Shown here: piece after piece, positions 34,469-45,000 of the stretch | Position numbering within the stretch: position 1 is the stretch's first letter | Layout of the letters: every line of letters begins with the position of its first letter | DNA from: CAIKBL01 sp964555355 | GTDB lineage: Bacteria > Pseudomonadota > Gammaproteobacteria > Ga0077536 | NCBI GenBank assembly: GCA_964555355.1 | Contig: CAZKRY010000003.1 | Coordinates: 248,001 to 312,000, forward strand | Direction of reading: 5' to 3' | DNA: 64,000 nt | Translations under genes and position numbers: made by a program | The notes under the pieces: model-generated | Told to the model about the DNA's origin: nothing | Seen by the model: only the letters and a program-made list of their open reading frames with translations | The model's database searches: none

Positions 34469-35812
34469 ATGACTAAGCGCGTCTACATCAAAAGCTTCGG
34501 CTGCCAGATGAACGAGTATGACTCGCAGAAGATGCTCGATCTGCTGCGCGAATCTCACGGCATGACAAGCGTGGATAGTCCTGAAGACGCCGATCTGTTG
34601 TTGATGAATACTTGTTCCATTCGCGAGAAGGCAGCTGAGAAGCTTTTTTCGGAGCTTGGTCGTTGGCGCGAGCTTAAAACCCTGCGCCGGGAAATTGTCA
34701 TTGGCGTTGGGGGCTGCGTGGCAAGTCAGGAAGGTGCCGCGATTTTTGAGCGCGCGCCCTATGTCGATTTGGTGTTCGGCCCGCAGACGCTCCACCGCCT
34801 ACCGGCCATGTATAGCGAGAGCGTGCGTGAGCGCCATCGCGTGGTTGACATCAGTTTTCCGGAAATCGAGAAGTTTGATCGCCTGCCCGAGCCGCGCGCG
34901 GAAGGCCCAACGGCGTTCGTGTCGATCATGGAGGGCTGCAGCAAGTACTGCACATTCTGTGTAGTGCCGTATACGCGCGGCGAAGAATTTAGCCGGCCGT
35001 TTGACGATGTCATCGTTGAAATTCATGCGCTGGCGACGCAGGGCGTGAAGGAGGTGACGCTCCTAGGACAGAACGTCAATGCTTATCGTGGCCCGATGCA
35101 CGATGGGCAGATCGCCGATCTCGCTGTGTTGATCCGGCATGTGGCCGCGATCGATGGTATCGAGCGCATTCGATACACCACTTCGCACCCGGTCGAGTTT
35201 ACCGAGCGCCTGATCGATACCTACGCCGTCGAACCCAAGCTTGTGAGCCATGTGCATCTACCGGTGCAAAGCGGTTCAGATCGTATATTGGCCGCGATGA
35301 AACGCGGGCATACCGTGCTTGAATACTTATCCAAAATTCGCCGTTTGCGCAAAGCGCGACCTGAAGTCTCGATTTCCTCGGACTTTATCGTCGGCTTTCC
35401 TGGTGAAACCCAGGCGGACTTTGAGGCCACGCTGAAACTCGTTGAGCAAGTCGACTTCGATCACTCGTTCAGTTTCATTTATAGCGCGCGCCCCGGTACA
35501 CCGGCCGCCAATTTGCCCGATGACACTTCGCTCGAAGAAAAGAAGCATCGATTGGCGGTTCTGCAGCGGCGCTTGGAAGAACTCACGCACGCTAAAAGTC
35601 AGCGCATGGTGGGAACCACTCAACGTGTGCTAGTCATTCGCCATGCGCGCAAAGATTCAGGCGAGCTCGCGGCGCGTACCGAGAACAATCGTGTAGTAAA
35701 CTTCGCCGGTCCGCATGAATATATTGGGCGATTTATCGACGTGCGAATCGTGCAGGCGCTGCCTAATTCATTACGTGGCGAACTTATTACTCCCCTGCAG
35801 CAAGTCAGCTGA
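34469..35812 (+). CDS. miaB: tRNA-2-methylthio-N6-dimethylallyladenosine synthase
   Basis: Radical-SAM methylthiotransferase of 447 residues that modifies A37 of tRNAs already carrying i6A. The N-terminal cluster cysteines are in SFGCQMNEYDS, MNTCSIREKA and GGCVASQEG. The radical-SAM triad is CSKYCTFCVVPYTRG. A C-terminal TRAM domain (VLVIRHARKDSGELAARTENNRVVNF) binds tRNA. The i6A variety (MiaB rather than RimO/MtaB) is supported by sequence and by linkage to phoH-ybeY-corC-lnt, a very common gammaproteobacterial order. Confidence 0.95.
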   Translation: MTKRVYIKSFGCQMNEYDSQKMLDLLRESHGMTSVDSPEDADLLLMNTCSIREKAAEKLFSELGRWRELKTLRREIVIGVGGCVASQEGAAIFERAPYVDLVFGPQTLHRLPAMYSESVRERHRVVDISFPEIEKFDRLPEPRAEGPTAFVSIMEGCSKYCTFCVVPYTRGEEFSRPFDDVIVEIHALATQGVKEVTLLGQNVNAYRGPMHDGQIADLAVLIRHVAAIDGIERIRYTTSHPVEFTERLIDTYAVEPKLVSHVHLPVQSGSDRILAAMKRGHTVLEYLSKIRRLRKARPEVSISSDFIVGFPGETQADFEATLKLVEQVDFDHSFSFIYSARPGTPAANLPDDTSLEEKKHRLAVLQRRLEELTHAKSQRMVGTTQRVLVIRHARKDSGELAARTENNRVVNFAGPHEYIGRFIDVRIVQALPNSLRGELITPLQQVS

Positions 35813-35813
35813 A

Positions 35814-36779
35814 TTGAACGCGACCGCCAGCATCCAACTACTCCTCGAACCCGTCGACAACGAACGCCTGGCCAATCTATGCGGGCAGTTCGACGAGCAC
35901 CTGCGGTTAATTGAACGAAGACTCGGCGTCGCACTCACTAGCCGCGGTAATGAATTTACCGTAACGGGAGACATCTCGGCCTGTACCAAAGCGGAGAAAA
36001 TTCTCCGCGCGCTCTATCAACTCGCCGGCGAGCGCGGCGTGTTCCCGAGCGATGTGCACTTGCAATTGCAAGAGTCTTCCGCGCGCGCCTTGCTGGATAA
36101 CGACGGCGACAATGACTATGCGTTACAGACACGCCGTAGTTTCGTGCGACCGCGCGGCCCGAATCAGCGGCTGTACCTCCACAATATCGAACACTACGAC
36201 ATCAATTTCGGCATAGGGCCTGCCGGCACTGGCAAAACCTACTTGGCCGTCGCCGCGGCTGTCGCGGCGTTGGAAAAGGATCAAGTACGGCGTCTGTGTT
36301 TGGTGCGGCCAGCGGTCGAAGCGGGCGAACGGCTCGGCTTCTTGCCGGGCGATATGGCGCAGAAAATCGATCCGTACTTACGGCCGCTGTATGACGCGCT
36401 CTATGAGATGCTCGGGTTTGAGCGCGTGGCAAAGTTGGTTGAACGCAACGTCATCGAGATTGCGCCACTCGCATTTATGCGCGGCCGCACGCTGAACGAT
36501 GCCTTCGTGATTTTGGACGAAGCGCAGAATACGACAATCGAACAGATGAAGATGTTTTTGACCCGGATCGGTTTTGGGTCAAAGGCCGTGATTACCGGCG
36601 ATGTCACACAAATAGACTTACCGCGCGGAAAGGAATCCGGACTCAAACACGCGCTCGAAATCGTGCGCGATGTCGAAGGTTTGAGTTTTACCTTTTTCAA
36701 AACCCAAGACGTGGTCCGCCATGCGCTAGTGGGGCGAATCTTGGATGCCTACGAAGCCTTCGAAAATCGTGAGCGTTAA
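35814..36779 (+). CDS. ybeZ: PhoH-like ATPase (YbeZ)
   Basis: P-loop ATPase of about 321 residues, a partner of the YbeY endoribonuclease in rRNA and RNA metabolism. Walker A is GIGPAGTGKTYLAVAAA, Walker B VILDEAQNTT, and sensor-like ITGDVTQIDLPRGKESGL follows. An N-terminal KH-like region precedes the ATPase. The TTG two bases after the miaB stop gives the family start (LNATASIQLLLEP); a longer frame from 35715 lies inside miaB. The 3' end overlaps ybeY. Confidence 0.92.
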   Translation: MNATASIQLLLEPVDNERLANLCGQFDEHLRLIERRLGVALTSRGNEFTVTGDISACTKAEKILRALYQLAGERGVFPSDVHLQLQESSARALLDNDGDNDYALQTRRSFVRPRGPNQRLYLHNIEHYDINFGIGPAGTGKTYLAVAAAVAALEKDQVRRLCLVRPAVEAGERLGFLPGDMAQKIDPYLRPLYDALYEMLGFERVAKLVERNVIEIAPLAFMRGRTLNDAFVILDEAQNTTIEQMKMFLTRIGFGSKAVITGDVTQIDLPRGKESGLKHALEIVRDVEGLSFTFFKTQDVVRHALVGRILDAYEAFENRER

Positions 36780-37233
36780 CGCGCCGCGCGTCTCGATACA
36801 GCGCGCTTACGCGGGGCCGATTCCATCACGCCGACAACTCGTTCGTTGGGCCACCCAGGCCCTGGCACTTCGGGGCCAAAGATCTAGCCTGACGATCCGG
36901 ATCGTCGACATGGCGGAAGGATTGGCGCTCAATGCGCGCTGGCGATGTCAAAAGCATGCGACCAACGTGCTGTCGTTTCCGGCCTCCGGACTCGAAGATG
37001 TCGCGCCGGAACTCTTGGGCGATATTGTGATCTGTGCGCCGGTAGTTGAAGAAGAAGCGCGCACGCAGGGCAAACTAGCCCAGGCGCATTGGGCGCACCT
37101 TGTGGTGCATGGCACATTGCATTTACTAGGCTATGATCATGTCCATGCCAAAGACGCCATTCGAATGGAATCCTTGGAAACGGCCACGCTGGCCGCGCTC
37201 GGATTCGATGATCCTTATGCCATTTCGCGTTAA
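36745..37233 (+). CDS. ybeY: YbeY endoribonuclease
   Basis: Metal-dependent single-strand endoribonuclease for 16S rRNA maturation and ribosome quality control. The zinc motif H-G-x-L-H-L-x-G-Y-D-H is present in VHGTLHLLGYDHVH. The upstream region RCQKHATNVLSFPA carries the conserved TNVLSFP. As given (ATG inside phoH) the protein has 162 residues. A GTG at 36769, also overlapping the phoH stop, would give 154 residues and fits the usual length as well. It follows ybeZ and precedes corC in the conserved order. Confidence 0.93.
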   Translation: MPTKPSKIVSVNAPRVSIQRAYAGPIPSRRQLVRWATQALALRGQRSSLTIRIVDMAEGLALNARWRCQKHATNVLSFPASGLEDVAPELLGDIVICAPVVEEEARTQGKLAQAHWAHLVVHGTLHLLGYDHVHAKDAIRMESLETATLAALGFDDPYAISR

Positions 37234-37236
37234 TTC

Positions 37237-38127
37237 ATGAAAGACCACGGTTCGCCAAGAGTGGCGCCGCACCCGGCCAATGGCTTCGCTGCCTGGTTGC
37301 ATAAACTGACGCGCAGTTTTCGCCGACGGCCGATGGAGCGCACCGAACTCATTGAAGTCCTGCAAGATGCCGAGGGCGAGCACCTCATCGATCCGGACAC
37401 CGCCGGCATGATGGAAGGGGCGCTGCTGGTTTCCGAGATCCGCGTCCGCGATATCATGGTGCCACGCTCGCAAATGGTGTTTGTCGAAGCCGATCAAACC
37501 CCGAAAGAATTCTTGCCGGTGGTTGTCGAATCCGGACACTCGCGCTTTCCGGTGGTTGATAGCAAGCACGAGAAAGTGGTCGGCATTCTGCTCGCGAAGG
37601 ACTTGCTGCCGCTCGCGGCGGACCCTAAGTATCCGTTTGAAATTCGCGATGTGTTACGCCCGGCGATTTTTGTGCCGGAAAGTAAACGTTTGAATATTTT
37701 GCTGCGCGAGTTTCGGCAAAGTCGTAATCATTTGGCGATCGTGGTTGATGAATACGGCGAAATCGCCGGGCTCGTTTCGATTGAAGACGTCATCGAGCAA
37801 ATCGTCGGTGAAATCGATGATGAATACGATGTCGACGACGAGGAATTCGTGCGGCAACATCGTGCCAATCGCTTTACGGTCAAAGCCGGCATCCCGATCA
37901 TGCGGTTTAACGAATTTTTCGGCAGCAGCCTGCCGGATTCCGAGTACGACACGATCGGCGGATTGGTCGTGCATCATTTCGGTCGCTTACCGACGCGTGG
38001 CGAGCAAGTTGAATTCGACGGCTTTAATTTCAAAGTACTACGCGCCGACCGCCGGCGCGTGCAAGTTCTGCGGGTGCTGGTCACCGCGAATGATGTCTCG
38101 AAAAATGCCCCGACGGACGACGGTTGA
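37237..38127 (+). CDS. corC: CorC/YbeX, CBS-domain protein of the HlyC/CorC family
   Basis: Cytosolic protein of 296 residues with paired CBS domains (VRDIMVPRSQMVFVEAD ... FPVVDSKHEKVVGILLAKDLLPLA and LLREFRQSRNHLAIVVDEYGEIAGLVSIEDVIEQIVGEIDDEYD) and a C-terminal CorC_HlyC transporter-associated domain (FNEFFGSSLPDSEYDTIGGLVVHHFGRLPTRGE). It is associated with magnesium and cobalt efflux, and recent work links YbeX to ribosome metabolism, matching its ybeZ-ybeY neighbours. The stop overlaps the lnt start as TTGA. Confidence 0.93.
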   Translation: MKDHGSPRVAPHPANGFAAWLHKLTRSFRRRPMERTELIEVLQDAEGEHLIDPDTAGMMEGALLVSEIRVRDIMVPRSQMVFVEADQTPKEFLPVVVESGHSRFPVVDSKHEKVVGILLAKDLLPLAADPKYPFEIRDVLRPAIFVPESKRLNILLREFRQSRNHLAIVVDEYGEIAGLVSIEDVIEQIVGEIDDEYDVDDEEFVRQHRANRFTVKAGIPIMRFNEFFGSSLPDSEYDTIGGLVVHHFGRLPTRGEQVEFDGFNFKVLRADRRRVQVLRVLVTANDVSKNAPTDDG

Positions 38128-39584
38128 TTAGCGCGCTATTCGCGATCGCAGCCGGCGCCTCGCTCGCCTTCGCGTTCGCCCCTTACGGACTCTTTCCACT
38201 CGCAATCCTGGCGCCGGCCGCGCTTTTTGCATTGTTGCTCGAGATTTCGCCGCGTCGCGCCGCGTGGCTTGGGTGGTGCTTTGGGCTTGGCATGTTCGGG
38301 CACGGGGTGTGGTGGGTGCAGGTCAGCATTCACAAGTTCGGGCTTCCGCTGTACTCCTTCTCCGTCACGATGACGGTGTTGTTTGTGATGTTTCTCGCAC
38401 TGTTATTTTCGGCTTCCGTTGCTTATGGCATCGCGCGGATTGGCCGCGACGCGGATCTTCATTGGCGATTGCTCGGCGTCATGCCAGCGTTATGGATGAT
38501 CGGTGAGTGGTCTCGCGGTTGGTTGCTGACGGGCTTTCCATGGCTCTTGCTCGGCTACAGTCAAACTGATTCTTGGTTAGGTGCGTATGCCCCGTTGGGT
38601 GGCGCGCACGCGGTGAGTTATGCGGCTGCACTAATAGCCGGATGTTTAGTGGTTGTCGTCAAGACTCGTCGCTACCCTGCACTCTTGCTCGCGCTTGTCG
38701 TGCTCGCTGGCGCCTTCGGTTTGCGTAATGTGGCGTGGACATCCCCCGATGGTGAGTCGCGCACGGTGGCGTTGGTGCAGGCCGCAATCCCGCAGGAGAT
38801 TAAATGGCGCGGTGAATATCGCGAACGCACACTTGAGTTTTATACCGAACTCACGGCGCCGCACTGGGATAAAGACATTCTCCTGTGGCCAGAAACCGCC
38901 GTACCGGCATTTCCAGATGAGATCCCCGAGACACTGCAAACACTGACCGAATTAGCAAACAAACAAGATGCGGTTTTATTGGTCGGGATACCAACCGGCG
39001 ATCGCCGACAAGGCCCCTACTTCAATAGCCTGATGCTGCTCGATGGTACGGATCAGCGCTACGACAAGCATCATTTGGTGCCGTTCGGCGAATATCTCCC
39101 GTTGGATGACTTAATTCGACCGATACTCAATTTTCTATCGATCCCAATGTCGAATTTCGCGCGCGGTAAGCCTACGCAACCACCACTTACGCACGGCGAT
39201 TTACGCATCGGCGTTTCGATTTGTTATGAAGACGCGTACCACCAAGAAGTCCGCCGTCCGTTACCGAGTGCGAACATCTTGGTGAACGTCAGCGACGATG
39301 CGTGGTTTGGTGACAGCATCGCACCGCATCAGCATTTGCAGATCTCGCGCATGCGCGCGCGTGAAGCAGGGCGTTATCTGCTGCGCGCAACGAACACTGG
39401 GATTTCCGCGATCATCGATGAGTTCGGCCAAGTGCAAGCGCGGTCGCCGCAGTTTGAGCCCTACACCTTGACCGGCACGGCGCAACCGCTCAGCGGCGCG
39501 ACACCGTTTGTGCGTGTTGGCGATTGGCCGTTACTGGGATGGTGTGTGTTCGTGTTAGGTTTCGCCTGGCGTCGCAAGCACTAA
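38124..39584 (+). CDS. lnt: Apolipoprotein N-acyltransferase
   Basis: Inner-membrane enzyme of 486 residues that adds the third acyl chain to lipoproteins before Lol sorting. Several N-terminal membrane helices precede a periplasmic nitrilase-like domain. The catalytic triad regions are WPETAVPAF (Glu), KHHLVPFGEYLPL (Lys) and GVSICYEDAYHQEVRR (Cys). A final membrane helix (WPLLGWCVFVLGFAWRRK) closes the protein. The TTG start overlaps the corC stop. It ends convergently with hemE, with four bases of overlap. Confidence 0.95.
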   Translation: MISALFAIAAGASLAFAFAPYGLFPLAILAPAALFALLLEISPRRAAWLGWCFGLGMFGHGVWWVQVSIHKFGLPLYSFSVTMTVLFVMFLALLFSASVAYGIARIGRDADLHWRLLGVMPALWMIGEWSRGWLLTGFPWLLLGYSQTDSWLGAYAPLGGAHAVSYAAALIAGCLVVVVKTRRYPALLLALVVLAGAFGLRNVAWTSPDGESRTVALVQAAIPQEIKWRGEYRERTLEFYTELTAPHWDKDILLWPETAVPAFPDEIPETLQTLTELANKQDAVLLVGIPTGDRRQGPYFNSLMLLDGTDQRYDKHHLVPFGEYLPLDDLIRPILNFLSIPMSNFARGKPTQPPLTHGDLRIGVSICYEDAYHQEVRRPLPSANILVNVSDDAWFGDSIAPHQHLQISRMRAREAGRYLLRATNTGISAIIDEFGQVQARSPQFEPYTLTGTAQPLSGATPFVRVGDWPLLGWCVFVLGFAWRRKH

Positions 39585-40630
39585 CGCCGCGTTTTACGAT
39601 GGACGTGAGCTACCATCGCCGCGACATGCTCGGGCGGGATATCCGGCGTGATGCCGTGGCCTAGATTGAAGATATGCCCAGGTCCGCTCCCGAATGACGC
39701 TAAGATTCGCTCCACTTCGCGTTCGATAACCGCAATCGGCGCACGCAAAATTGCGGGATCGAGGTTGCCCTGCAAAGCCACGCGATGACCGACGCGCCGG
39801 CGCGCTTCCGCCAACTCGATACTCCAATCCAACCCCAACGCATTCGCACCAGTCGCGGCGAGTTGTTCAAGCCACAGCCCGCCGCCTTTGGTAAACAGAA
39901 GCGTCGGCACACCTGGCGTCAACTTACGCAGGATTCGCTGCATCGGTGCAAGCGAAAACTTGAGATAAGCGGGCGTCGTTAGTACGCCGCCCCAGGTATC
40001 GAACACCATGACCGCATCGACGCCCGCGGCAATCTGCGCGTTCAAATACTCCGCCACCGCGTCCGCCATCAGATTCACCAATGACTCCAACGCATCGGGT
40101 GCGCCGTATAGCCATTGCTTGGCAAGTTTAAAGTCACGGTCGCCCGCGCCCTCGATCATATAAGTCGCAAGTGTCCACGGACTGCCGGCGAAACCGATCA
40201 ACGGCGTTCGCGCATTGAGTTCGCGTTTGATAAGGCGCACGGCATCCGTGACATAGCGGAGTTCGCGTTCGGGATCGGGCACGCTCAGGCGCTTGAGTTC
40301 GGCGGGTTCGACCAACGGATGTTTAAAGCGCGGACCCACGCCCTCGTCGATCGAAAGTCCTAAGCCCATGGCATCAGGAATCGTCAAAATGTCCGAAAAT
40401 AAAATTGCCGCATCGAGTGGAAAACGCGCGAGCGGCTGTAATGTGACTTCGCAGGCAAGCTCCGGAGTTTTGCACAGCGCGAGGAAATCTCCGGCGCGCG
40501 CCCGCGTCGCACGGTACTCCGGCAAGTACCGCCCGGCCTGACGCATCAACCACACTGGCGTGTGCGTGCTGGGCTCGCGGCGCAATGCGCGTAAGAATGG
40601 CGATGAATTGAGATCCGGCGTCGCCTCCAT
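39581..40630 (-). CDS. hemE: Uroporphyrinogen decarboxylase
   Basis: Heme-pathway enzyme of 349 residues converting uroporphyrinogen III to coproporphyrinogen III. The signatures PVWLMRQAGRYLPEYRATRA and GFAGSPWTLATYMIEG are present, with the substrate Asp in AAILFSDILTIPDAMG. FNLGHGITPDIPPEHVAAMV is the conserved C-terminal block. It is last on this strand after gltBD, 19 bases downstream of gltD, and is probably cotranscribed. Confidence 0.96.
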   Translation of the reverse strand: MEATPDLNSSPFLRALRREPSTHTPVWLMRQAGRYLPEYRATRARAGDFLALCKTPELACEVTLQPLARFPLDAAILFSDILTIPDAMGLGLSIDEGVGPRFKHPLVEPAELKRLSVPDPERELRYVTDAVRLIKRELNARTPLIGFAGSPWTLATYMIEGAGDRDFKLAKQWLYGAPDALESLVNLMADAVAEYLNAQIAAGVDAVMVFDTWGGVLTTPAYLKFSLAPMQRILRKLTPGVPTLLFTKGGGLWLEQLAATGANALGLDWSIELAEARRRVGHRVALQGNLDPAILRAPIAVIEREVERILASFGSGPGHIFNLGHGITPDIPPEHVAAMVAHVHRKTRR

Positions 40631-40649
40631 ACGAGCGCCAGAGACCGCG

Positions 40650-42095
40650 TTAAGTCAGTGGCGCGGGCAATTCGCTCGCGCCCATCAGGAACCGATCGAT
40701 CCCCTGCGCCGCCGAACGGCCTTCGGCAATGGCCCAGACGATCAAGGATTGTCCACGCTGCATGTCACCAGCGGTGAAGACGCCGGAAACCGAAGTCATC
40801 CAATTCTCATCCCGTGCCACGGTGCCGCGCCCGGTCAGCTTCACGTTGAGCGCGCTCAACACCGGCTGTTCGGGACCCACAAAACCCATCGCGAGTAGCG
40901 CGAGATCGCAGGGTAATTCGCGCGTTGACCCGGGCACCTCGTCGAACACGATGCGCCCGTCGCGTTGATTCATTTGGACATCGACCAATTCAATGCCAAC
41001 CACGCGTCCTTCCGCGTTCCCGACAAAGCGCTTGGTCGATACGCCATACACGCGATCACCGCCCTCTTCGTGCGCGGACGAGGTGCGATAAATCCGCGGC
41101 CATTCCGGCCACGGATTGTCACCGGCGCGCACATCAGGTGGACGCGCCATGATTTCTAATTGTGAAACGTGCTTCGCGCCGTGCCGATGCGCGGTGCCCA
41201 AACAGTCCGCGCCAGTGTCGCCGCCACCGATGATGACGACATGTTTGCCTTGCGCGTTGATACTCTCGATATCGGGGATCGTGTCACCTTCGAGGCGGCG
41301 GTTCTGTTGCGTTAGATACTCCATCGCGAAGTGCACGCCTTCGAGTTCACGGCCCGTAAGCGTCAGATCTCGCGGTGCCGTCGCGCCGCCGGCGAGCAGA
41401 ATCGCATGAAAATCCGCGCGCAGTGTCTCGACATTGACGTTAACGCCGACATTCGCGTTTGCCCGAAATTCCACACCCTCGTCGCGCATTTGTTGTAAGC
41501 GTCGATCAAGCACGCGCTTTTCCATTTTGAATTCGGGTATGCCGTAACGTAGCAGACCGCCGATTCGGTCGTCGCGTTCGAACACTGTGACTTGATGGCC
41601 GGCGCGTCGCAGCTGTTGCGCGGCGGCGAGCCCGGCGGGCCCTGAGCCGATGACGGCGACTCGTTTGCCGGATTCGCGCCGCGGCCGCACGGGAACCACC
41701 CAACCTTCTTCAAAGGCGCGATCAATGATGGCAAGCTCAACGGCTTTTATCGTGACTGGATTGTCGTTAATCCCGAGCACGCACGAGCCTTCGCACGGCG
41801 CCGGGCACAGCGTGCCGGTAAACTCCGGGAAATTGTTGGTGGCGTGCAGGCGATCGATCGCTTCGCGCCAGCGATCTCGGTAGACCAGATCGTTCCAATC
41901 GGGGATCAAGTTCCCGAGCGGGCAGCCTTGATGACAAAACGGCACGCCGCAATCCATACAGCGCGCGGCTTGTTTGTTGAGCGTCTCTGGCGCCCAGGCC
42001 GACATGACCTGGCGCCAGTCGTGTAGGCGCTCGGCGACCGCGCGGTAGGGCTGCTTGTCGCGGCCGAATTCCAGAAAGCCGGTGACTTTAGCCAT
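40650..42095 (-). CDS. gltD: Glutamate synthase (NADPH) small subunit
   Basis: Flavoprotein of 481 residues that passes NADPH electrons through FAD and two 4Fe-4S clusters to GltB. The N-terminal cysteines are in CMDCGVPFCHQGCPLGN and CPAPCEGSCVLG. The FAD motif is VIGSGPAGLAAAQQLRRAGHQ and the NADPH motif VVIIGGGDTGADCLGTAHR. The C-terminal FAD contact is GVFTAGDMQRGQSLIVWAIAEGR. It overlaps the end of gltB by eight bases. Confidence 0.96.
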   Translation of the reverse strand: MAKVTGFLEFGRDKQPYRAVAERLHDWRQVMSAWAPETLNKQAARCMDCGVPFCHQGCPLGNLIPDWNDLVYRDRWREAIDRLHATNNFPEFTGTLCPAPCEGSCVLGINDNPVTIKAVELAIIDRAFEEGWVVPVRPRRESGKRVAVIGSGPAGLAAAQQLRRAGHQVTVFERDDRIGGLLRYGIPEFKMEKRVLDRRLQQMRDEGVEFRANANVGVNVNVETLRADFHAILLAGGATAPRDLTLTGRELEGVHFAMEYLTQQNRRLEGDTIPDIESINAQGKHVVIIGGGDTGADCLGTAHRHGAKHVSQLEIMARPPDVRAGDNPWPEWPRIYRTSSAHEEGGDRVYGVSTKRFVGNAEGRVVGIELVDVQMNQRDGRIVFDEVPGSTRELPCDLALLAMGFVGPEQPVLSALNVKLTGRGTVARDENWMTSVSGVFTAGDMQRGQSLIVWAIAEGRSAAQGIDRFLMGASELPAPLT

Positions 42096-45000
42096 GCGCC
42101 GCCTCCATGATCGCCTGGTCTTCCGGCAGACCGGCTTGGCGTGCGCGCGCGATGGCCGTCAACACGGATTTGTAGTCGCGCGGCATGACTTTCAAAAATT
42201 TGCGCTTGTGCACCGACCACTGCTCCAGAATTTTGCGGGCCACCGCGCTGTCGGTGTACTTAATATGATTGTTTAGCAGGCGCACCACCGCGTCCTCATC
42301 CTCCTGGGCTTCGAGCGCCTCTAGATCAACCATGTCCGTATTGCAGAGCTGTGGGAAGCGATCGTTTGGATCGAACACATACGCGACTCCACCCGACATG
42401 CCGGCAGCGAAATTGCGCCCGGTCTTGCCGATGATGACCACACGTCCGCCCGTCATGTACTCGCAGCCATGATCGCCGACGCCTTCGACCACGGCTTCCG
42501 CGCCGCTATTGCGCACGCCAAAACGTTCGCCGGCAACGCCTCGAAAATAGGCCTCACCCGAGGTCGCACCGTATAGCGCGACATTACCGATGATGATGTT
42601 TTCTTCCGCGACAAAGGTGGCTTTGCGCGACGGGAAGACCATGATCTTGCCACCGGACAAACCCTTGCCAATGTAATCGTTGGCATCGCCTTCAAGCGAC
42701 AAGGTAATCCCACGCGGAATAAACGCGCCGAAACTCTGGCCGGCCGAACCCTGAAACCGAATCTTGATGGTGTCATCCGGTAAGCCGGCGCCGCCGTGCC
42801 GCTTGGTTAACTCATAACCCAAGATGGTACCGACGGTACGGTTTACGTTACGGATAGGCACGTCTAATTCAACCGGGCGACGGTCGATTAGCGCGGGTAA
42901 GCATGCTGGCACTAAGGTTGTGCGATCGAGCGAGCGATCAAGCCCGTGATCCTGCGTGCGCACGCTGCGCGTGGGCACGCCTGGCACTTCAGGCTGATAC
43001 AAGATCTTCGATAAATCGAGGCCTTTCGCCTTCCAATGATCGACCGCGTCGGCCACATCCAGCCGGCTGGCCTGACCGATCATTTCTTCCAGCGTGCGGA
43101 AGCCGAGTTCGGCCATGTATTCGCGGACTTCTTCGGCGATGAAGCGGAAGAAATTTTCAACGAATTCTGGTTTGCCGGAAAATTTCGCGCGCAACCGCGG
43201 ATCTTGTGTCGCAATCCCCACCGGGCAGGTATTCAAATGACACACGCGCATCATGACGCAGCCCATGACCACCAGCGGCGCGGTGGCAAAACCATATTCC
43301 TCAGCACCAAGCAGCGCGCCGATGATGACATCGCGGCCGGTTTTCATTTGCCCATCGACTTGCACGACGATGCGATCACGCAATTTATTTTGCACGAGCA
43401 CCTGCTGCGTTTCAGCCAAACCTAGCTCCCACGGCACACCGGCGTGTTTGAGCGACGTCACGGGTGAAGCACCGGTGCCGCCGTCATACCCTGAGATCAG
43501 CACGACATCCGAAAACGCCTTGGCGACGCCGGCCGCCACCGTGCCCACGCCAACTTCGGCAACCAGTTTGACGTGAATGCGCGCTTCGGGATTCGAGTTC
43601 TTCAAATCGTGAATAAGCTGCGCCAGGTCTTCGATTGAATAGATGTCGTGATGTGGCGGCGGTGAAATCAAACCAACGCCTGGAGTTGAATAGCGCACCT
43701 TCGCGATCCACGGATAGACCTTGTGGCCGGGCAGCTGTCCGCCCTCGCCGGGTTTGGCACCCTGCGCCATCTTGATTTGAAGGTCGTCGGCGTTAACCAA
43801 ATACTCGCTGGTGACACCAAAGCGACCGGAGGCGACTTGTTTGATCGCCGAGCGCCGCAGATCACCGTTCGCATCGCGTTTAAAGCGTGCGGGATCTTCG
43901 CCGCCTTCACCGGTGTTGGAGCGACCGCCGATCCGATTGAGTGCGATGGCCAGCGTTTCGTGTGCTTCCGCGCTAATCGAACCATACGACATCGCGCCGG
44001 TGTGGAAGCGCTTCATGATGGATTCGATCGATTCCACTTCTGCCAGTGGCACCGGCGGGCGATCGTTTTTGAACTTGAACAAACCACGCAGCGTCGCCAG
44101 GTTTTCGCTTTGGCGATCGACCAATGCGGTGTATTCGCGAAAAATCTTGTACTGGCCGGCGCGGGTCGAGTGCTGCAGCTTGTACACCGTGTCCGGATTG
44201 AACAAGTGGTACTCACCATCACGCCGCCATTGATATTCGCCGCCCCAATCGAGTTCGAGTTTGCCGGGCACACGCGCTGGGAACGCGCCGTGATGGCGCA
44301 GTGTCACTTCGTGCTCGATGGTTTCCAGACCAATCCCGCCGATTCTGGAAGCGGTATAAGTGAAGTACTTGTCGATGAACGCCTTATCGAGGCCGACCGC
44401 TTCGAAAATCTGCGCGCCACGATACGACTGCACGGTCGAGATGCCCATCTTGGACATGACCTTGACCAAGCCCTTATTGACCGCCTTGATGTAGTTACGC
44501 ACAGCGGTGTCATAGATTTCTTCCGTGCCCTTTCGCCCTTTGACGGCGGAAGCTTTGATCACGCCTTGTTGTAGCAAGTCGTACAGCGTTTCAAACGCGA
44601 GATAAGGATTGATGGCGTCCGCGCCATAGCCTAGGAGCGCGCAAAAATGATGCACTTCGCGCGGCTCACCGGACTCCAGCACCAAACCAACGCGCATTCG
44701 CCGGCCATTGCGTACTAAATGATGGTGCGTGCCGGCGGTGGCAAGTAACGATGGAATGGGCGCGAGCTCGGCGTTCATGCCGCGATCGGACAATATGACG
44801 AATGAATACCCGGCGTCGATCGCGTGATCGACTTCGGCAAACAAGGTCGTCAACGCCGCTTCGAGTCCTTTCGCGCCCTGTGCGATGGGATACAGCGCGG
44901 TGATGGTGGTTGCGCTGAAACCATGTGCGGTGACATGGCGTAAGCGCGCCAGATCTTGATTATTAAGCACCGGAGAATCGAGCTTGATGCGTCGGCAGCT

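Noticed and set aside
35715..35813. Upstream extension of the phoH frame
   Set aside because: Lies inside miaB and encodes Cys-rich sequence not found in PhoH; the TTG at 35814 fits better.
43723..44574. 283-codon plus-strand frame opposite gltB
   Set aside because: Shadow of a highly conserved gltB region; no independent motif.
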